This document shows positions 6,533-9,511 of a stretch of DNA of 9,511 nucleotides, in pieces. The DNA is from UBA1367 sp040268355 (GTDB lineage Bacteria > Actinomycetota > Coriobacteriia > Coriobacteriales > Atopobiaceae): positions 1 to 9,511 of the forward strand of contig JAWRIT010000144.1 in NCBI GenBank assembly GCA_040268355.1, given 5' to 3'. Both the position numbers and the translations under genes were made by a program. The number at the start of each line of letters is the position of its first letter. Within the stretch, counting starts at the first letter, position 1. Under the pieces are notes generated by a model. The model worked only from the letters and a program-made list of their open reading frames with translations, had not been told where the DNA came from and searched no databases.

Positions 6533-7585
6533 ATGAAGAAGGGAACAGTGGTGGCACTGCTCGCAAGTGCGGCCCTGGCGCTCGCCGTGATGGTCGGCTG
6601 TTCGGGTGAGACCGGCCAGACGACGGAGACCACGAGCTCGGAGGGTGTCGCCACCTTACAGCAGCCCACGGACTTCACGTTCGACGCCACGACGGGCGAC
6701 TTCACGTTCACGGCCACAGACGAAAACACCGGCTACTACTACGTGCGCGTGTACGCCATCAAGGACGGCCAGGAGGTCGACGACATGGTCACCGCCTCGG
6801 GCCGCATCACCGGTGGTTCCACAGGCGAGATGTCGGGCTCTGTGGACCTTTCGGGCCTCTCGTACGGCGAGTATCACGTGAACCTCATGTCGTATGCCGC
6901 AGCCGGCACCGACTACGAGCCCTCCGATCCCGTGACCCTGACCGTCAGAGGAGGCGTCGGCGGCACGCTCGAGCGCCCCGAACTGCTCCTCATGGCCAGC
7001 GGCAACCAGGTCGAGCTCGTCCTTGACTGGTGGACGCTGTGCGACTGGAATTCCTACCAGTACCTGCCGCAGGTCAAGTTCACGTTCTACTCCGACGCCG
7101 AGTGCACGCAGGTCGTGCAGGAGGAGCTGGTCGACACGCGCGGGCTGCTGGACACCATGAAGAAGAACCCTCCCGGAACCGGCTACATCTGGGGCGAGGC
7201 CCGCGACGCCTCCGTCGTGCGCTGGCACGTGTCAACCAAGCCGATCATGTCGATGTTTGGTGGCGACACGTCTGACGAGGGCGAGACCTGGCAGATCGGC
7301 TTCATCAACGACTGCTACGCCTACACGCTCGATCCCGGCACCTACTATGTGACCGCAACGGCCGTGAGCGACTACGACTTCATCAGCGACTCCCAGCCCA
7401 GCGAGGCGCTCGAGTTCACGCTGACCGACGCCGAGCCCTCCTCCGAGTTCACCGAGGCCACGACCTCGATGTGGGAGGATCCCGACTTCGACGGCTCATC
7501 CGTCACGGCGGCGCCGGGGAGCAAGGAGGACCGCGTCGACGCTGCGACGGCCCAGACCACCACAGTCGAGCTCGTTGACGAGTAG
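6533..7585 (+). CDS. Surface lipoprotein with two probable beta-sandwich domains
   Basis: The 350-residue protein has a clear export signal: MKK, a hydrophobic stretch and VMVGC with the likely lipidated Cys at 23, followed by a Thr/Ser-rich linker. The start is fixed by AAGGAGGAG at 6521-6529. Residues about 42-137 resemble a fibronectin-III-like strand pattern (DFTFTATDENTGYYYVRVYA, then LSYGEYHVNL). Residues 142-305 look like a second, larger beta domain, ending with an FN3-style strand (PGTYYVTATAVSDYDF and SQPSEALEFTL), rich in Trp and Tyr. The tail from 306 is acidic and Ser/Thr-rich. No catalytic motif or named family was recognised. It follows the GH3 gene by 96 bp and precedes a permease by 115 bp, all on one strand, so a carbohydrate-binding or scaffold role next to the GH3 enzyme is the best guess. 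It does not look like a classical ABC solute-binding protein. Confidence 0.85.
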   Translation: MKKGTVVALLASAALALAVMVGCSGETGQTTETTSSEGVATLQQPTDFTFDATTGDFTFTATDENTGYYYVRVYAIKDGQEVDDMVTASGRITGGSTGEMSGSVDLSGLSYGEYHVNLMSYAAAGTDYEPSDPVTLTVRGGVGGTLERPELLLMASGNQVELVLDWWTLCDWNSYQYLPQVKFTFYSDAECTQVVQEELVDTRGLLDTMKKNPPGTGYIWGEARDASVVRWHVSTKPIMSMFGGDTSDEGETWQIGFINDCYAYTLDPGTYYVTATAVSDYDFISDSQPSEALEFTLTDAEPSSEFTEATTSMWEDPDFDGSSVTAAPGSKEDRVDAATAQTTTVELVDE

Positions 7586-7632
7586 GCCGGGGGAGCGCCT
7601 CTCGCACCACTCCGTCACACCAGGCACCCTAT

Positions 7633-7665
7633 GGGCACCTCCCCGCTCCCTAGGCGGAGGTGCCC
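7633..7665 (+). other. Intercistronic hairpin before the permease gene
   Basis: GGGCACCTCC (7633-7642) pairs perfectly with GGAGGTGCCC (7656-7665) around a 13-base loop, 35 bases before the permease start. A second GGCACC at 7623-7628 could compete for GGTGCC, so an alternative fold is possible. No U-tract follows directly. Like the hairpin after the GH3 gene, it may tune expression within the operon. Confidence 0.5.
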
Positions 7666-7700
7666 CGACCCTTCCATCTCTCTTTCGAGAGGAGCACAAC

Positions 7701-9377
7701 ATGGCTGAAGCCAAGTCCCTTCTCGGGATGCGCGAGCGCAAGGCCAAGACGTCGGACGAGATCATCTCTGGCCTGAGCGTCTGCGCGCTCTCGGTCTGCG
7801 GCATGTTCGTCAACATGCAGCTCGTGCTGCAGTATGTGATCAGCGGCCCCTATGCCGAGGCCACCCAGGCCCAGGTGGCCGCCAACGGCGAGATCATCGC
7901 GGCGCTGTGGTTCACCTCGATGATGGTGGCCTTCGCGGGCAGCCTGCTCATCGGCCTCATCGCGCGCCTGCCGCTCGTGCAGACCACGGGCCTGGGCCTC
8001 TCAAGCGTGCTCGTCTCCATCATGGGCGTGGCGACGGGCCTCACCTACGCCAACGTCCTGCTGCTGAGCTTCGTGGGTGCGATCGTGTATGCCGCTCTCA
8101 TGGGGGTGCCCAGGGTGCGGGAGCTCGTCCTCGGTGCGATACCAGCGTCGGTGCGCATGGCCCTGCCCGCCGCGATGGGCCTTCTCGTCGCCTATGTCGC
8201 ATTGCAGCTCTCTGGTCTCGTGACCGTGAACGGCTCCGCGCTCGCCGCCTATGGCGCCGGCACCGTGCTTGAGGACGCCGCCGACACCGTGGGCGTCTCG
8301 AGGCTGCTGTCCTGGGGCGACCTGAGCCACACGACCGACCGGTATCACCCGCTGCTGCTCGTGAGCGCCATCGCCTGCGTCGTCACGATCGTCGCGTTCG
8401 TGATCGGCAAGCGTCGCAGCCGTCGTCCCTATGGCTTCGCGCTCGTCATTGGCACCGTGGTGTTCCTTGTGCTGTACCTGGGCCTCGTCTGCTACAACTT
8501 CGGCAACGGCAGGCTCTCGGCCGACTCTCTGTGGGCACGCCTGTGGATGGCCGGTGGCGACGACGCCATGGAGTTCCACGTGATCACCGGGGCCGTCTTC
8601 TCGAACCTCTCGATCGGCACGATCTTCTCCGACGGCCTGGACTTCAGCGCTTTCACGGCGGCTGGCGGCAACGTGGCGCTCCTCTTCGTCGGTACGATCG
8701 TGACCTACGTGGTCGCCTGCCTTGCCAGCTCGCTTGCGACGCTCGATGCGGTGGCCGCCTCGGGCAAGGTCCTCTCAGACGAGCGGGCCACCGGCATGGC
8801 GCTCGCCTGCAATGCGGGAACGAACGTGCTCGCCCCCGTGCTCGGTGCCTCCCCCGTAACGATCGCGCCGGAGTCCTACGCCGGCTCCGAGGACCGTGGC
8901 CGCTCCGGCCTGTCCTCCGTTGTCTGCGCCATCGGCTTTCTGGTCAATGCGTTCGTCTGGGTCGTGCCCTTCTTCTTCGCGACGGTGACCTCGTACGACG
9001 TGACCTTCAACATGGTGGGGCACTACGGCTTCGTGATGCAACTGTTCACGCACACAGGGTTCGCCGTCGCCGATGTCGTGATGATGCTCGTGGGGCTCAA
9101 CATGGCGCTGCGGTCGCTCGGTGCGGGCATGGACTGGCGGCGCTTCAGCGACGCTGCGGCCTTCCTGGCCACCGTGGCCGGGACGTTCTTCGCCTCCAAC
9201 ATTGCCGTGGGCGTGTCCGTGGGCACCATCGGCTACCTGCTTGCCGAGCTGAGCCGCAAGAAGGCGGCCGTCGCGAAGTTCGGCGAGGAGACCAACGCCG
9301 TAAGGCGCGTCGGTGTGGGCACGATCGTGCTTGGCGCGCTCGGCATGGTCGTGCTGGCGTTTGTGCTGTACGTCTGA
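7701..9377 (+). CDS. Divergent NCS2/AzgA-like permease
   Basis: The 558-residue protein is a polytopic membrane transporter, likely a proton-coupled importer. Similarity to the AzgA (purine) branch of NCS2 is seen in the N-terminal TSDEIISGLSVCALSVCGMF region, LIGLIARLPLVQTTGLGLSS (about 95-115), IPASVRMALPAAMGLLVAYV (about 150-170), and the C-terminal half with GASPVTIAPESYAGSEDRGR around E391. The AzgA FDTxGT motif is replaced by ASSLATLD, so the usual acidic residue there is missing (the nearest is D349, six positions later), while E391 is kept. At 558 residues it is longer than typical bacterial AzgA proteins (about 430-490), with an added hydrophilic segment near 180-220. The start is supported by GAGAGGAG at 7687-7694. 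It is the last gene of the cassette. The substrate is probably small and planar, but not necessarily a purine; the family call is fairly sure, the substrate is not. Confidence 0.8.
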   Translation: MAEAKSLLGMRERKAKTSDEIISGLSVCALSVCGMFVNMQLVLQYVISGPYAEATQAQVAANGEIIAALWFTSMMVAFAGSLLIGLIARLPLVQTTGLGLSSVLVSIMGVATGLTYANVLLLSFVGAIVYAALMGVPRVRELVLGAIPASVRMALPAAMGLLVAYVALQLSGLVTVNGSALAAYGAGTVLEDAADTVGVSRLLSWGDLSHTTDRYHPLLLVSAIACVVTIVAFVIGKRRSRRPYGFALVIGTVVFLVLYLGLVCYNFGNGRLSADSLWARLWMAGGDDAMEFHVITGAVFSNLSIGTIFSDGLDFSAFTAAGGNVALLFVGTIVTYVVACLASSLATLDAVAASGKVLSDERATGMALACNAGTNVLAPVLGASPVTIAPESYAGSEDRGRSGLSSVVCAIGFLVNAFVWVVPFFFATVTSYDVTFNMVGHYGFVMQLFTHTGFAVADVVMMLVGLNMALRSLGAGMDWRRFSDAAAFLATVAGTFFASNIAVGVSVGTIGYLLAELSRKKAAVAKFGEETNAVRRVGVGTIVLGALGMVVLAFVLYV

Positions 9378-9388
9378 TGTCCCTCCCC

Positions 9389-9441
9389 GCTTCGGCCGAC
9401 CTGCCGGAGCATCGACACAGAGGGAAGAGGGGTCCCTGTGT
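9389..9441 (+). terminator. Tandem hairpins after the permease gene
   Basis: Hairpin one: GCTTCGGC (9389-9396) with GCCGGAGC (9403-9410), eight pairs including one wobble, loop of six. Hairpin two: ACACAG plus GGA (9415-9425) with TCCCTGTGT (9433-9441), nine pairs with two bulged bases. They begin 11 bases after the stop codon. Neither has a U-tract, so they may be a non-canonical terminator or an mRNA-end structure. Confidence 0.4.
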
Positions 9442-9511
9442 GTCACGGGCGGGGGTCCGGACGCTCTCTTGGACACGGCATGATCATCTGGCGGGGCTGA
9501 GGTGGAGGCCG

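Noticed and set aside
8775..9476. 233-codon open frame on the minus strand at the permease 3' end
   Set aside because: Antisense shadow, His/Gly/Arg-rich; the plus strand encodes coherent membrane helices to the stop at 9377.
9442..9511. Possible start of a further gene at the right edge
   Set aside because: The only ATG frame (from about 9480) stops after a few codons, and no ribosome site or promoter is seen; the segment holds nothing recognisable.

Overview
The window reads as chromosome of a GC-rich Gram-positive, most likely an actinobacterium of the Coriobacteriia (Olsenella/Atopobium/Collinsella type). The grounds are the strong G/C bias at third codon positions, a LytTR response regulator paired with a GHKL-type membrane kinase, a Tat-exported cell-surface glycosidase, and a tRNA with an encoded CCA end. 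This placement is inference; no marker gene is present.

Layout. Positions 1-500 hold no convincing gene but contain three imperfect inverted repeats, two of them long (7-107 and 137-235). At 501-683 on the minus strand is a complete single-gene unit: promoter, tRNA-Pro(GGG) and intrinsic terminator. Positions 793-2879 (minus) are a two-gene operon, LytTR response regulator then kinase, joined by an ATGA overlap. Positions 2880-3214 are a divergent intergenic region with 21-bp-phased direct repeats that look like LytTR binding sites. Positions 3215-9377 (plus) are three genes in one direction: a Tat-targeted, membrane-anchored GH3 glycosidase with its domains in swapped order, a lipoprotein with two probable beta-sandwich domains, and a divergent NCS2/AzgA-like permease. 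GC-rich hairpins without a U-tract lie in both gaps between these genes and again after the permease.

How it may work together (inference). The two-component pair probably senses a signal at the membrane and controls itself, the divergent cassette, or both. The cassette would cleave a glycoside outside the cell (GH3), bind substrate or organise the enzyme at the surface (lipoprotein), and import a released product (permease). Two oddities stand out. The kinase keeps its phospho-acceptor His but has lost the usual N-box and G-box residues of the ATPase domain, so it may be a pseudokinase. The permease keeps the conserved TM10-type Glu of the AzgA family but lacks the usual FDT-type Asp, which suggests a substrate other than ordinary purines.
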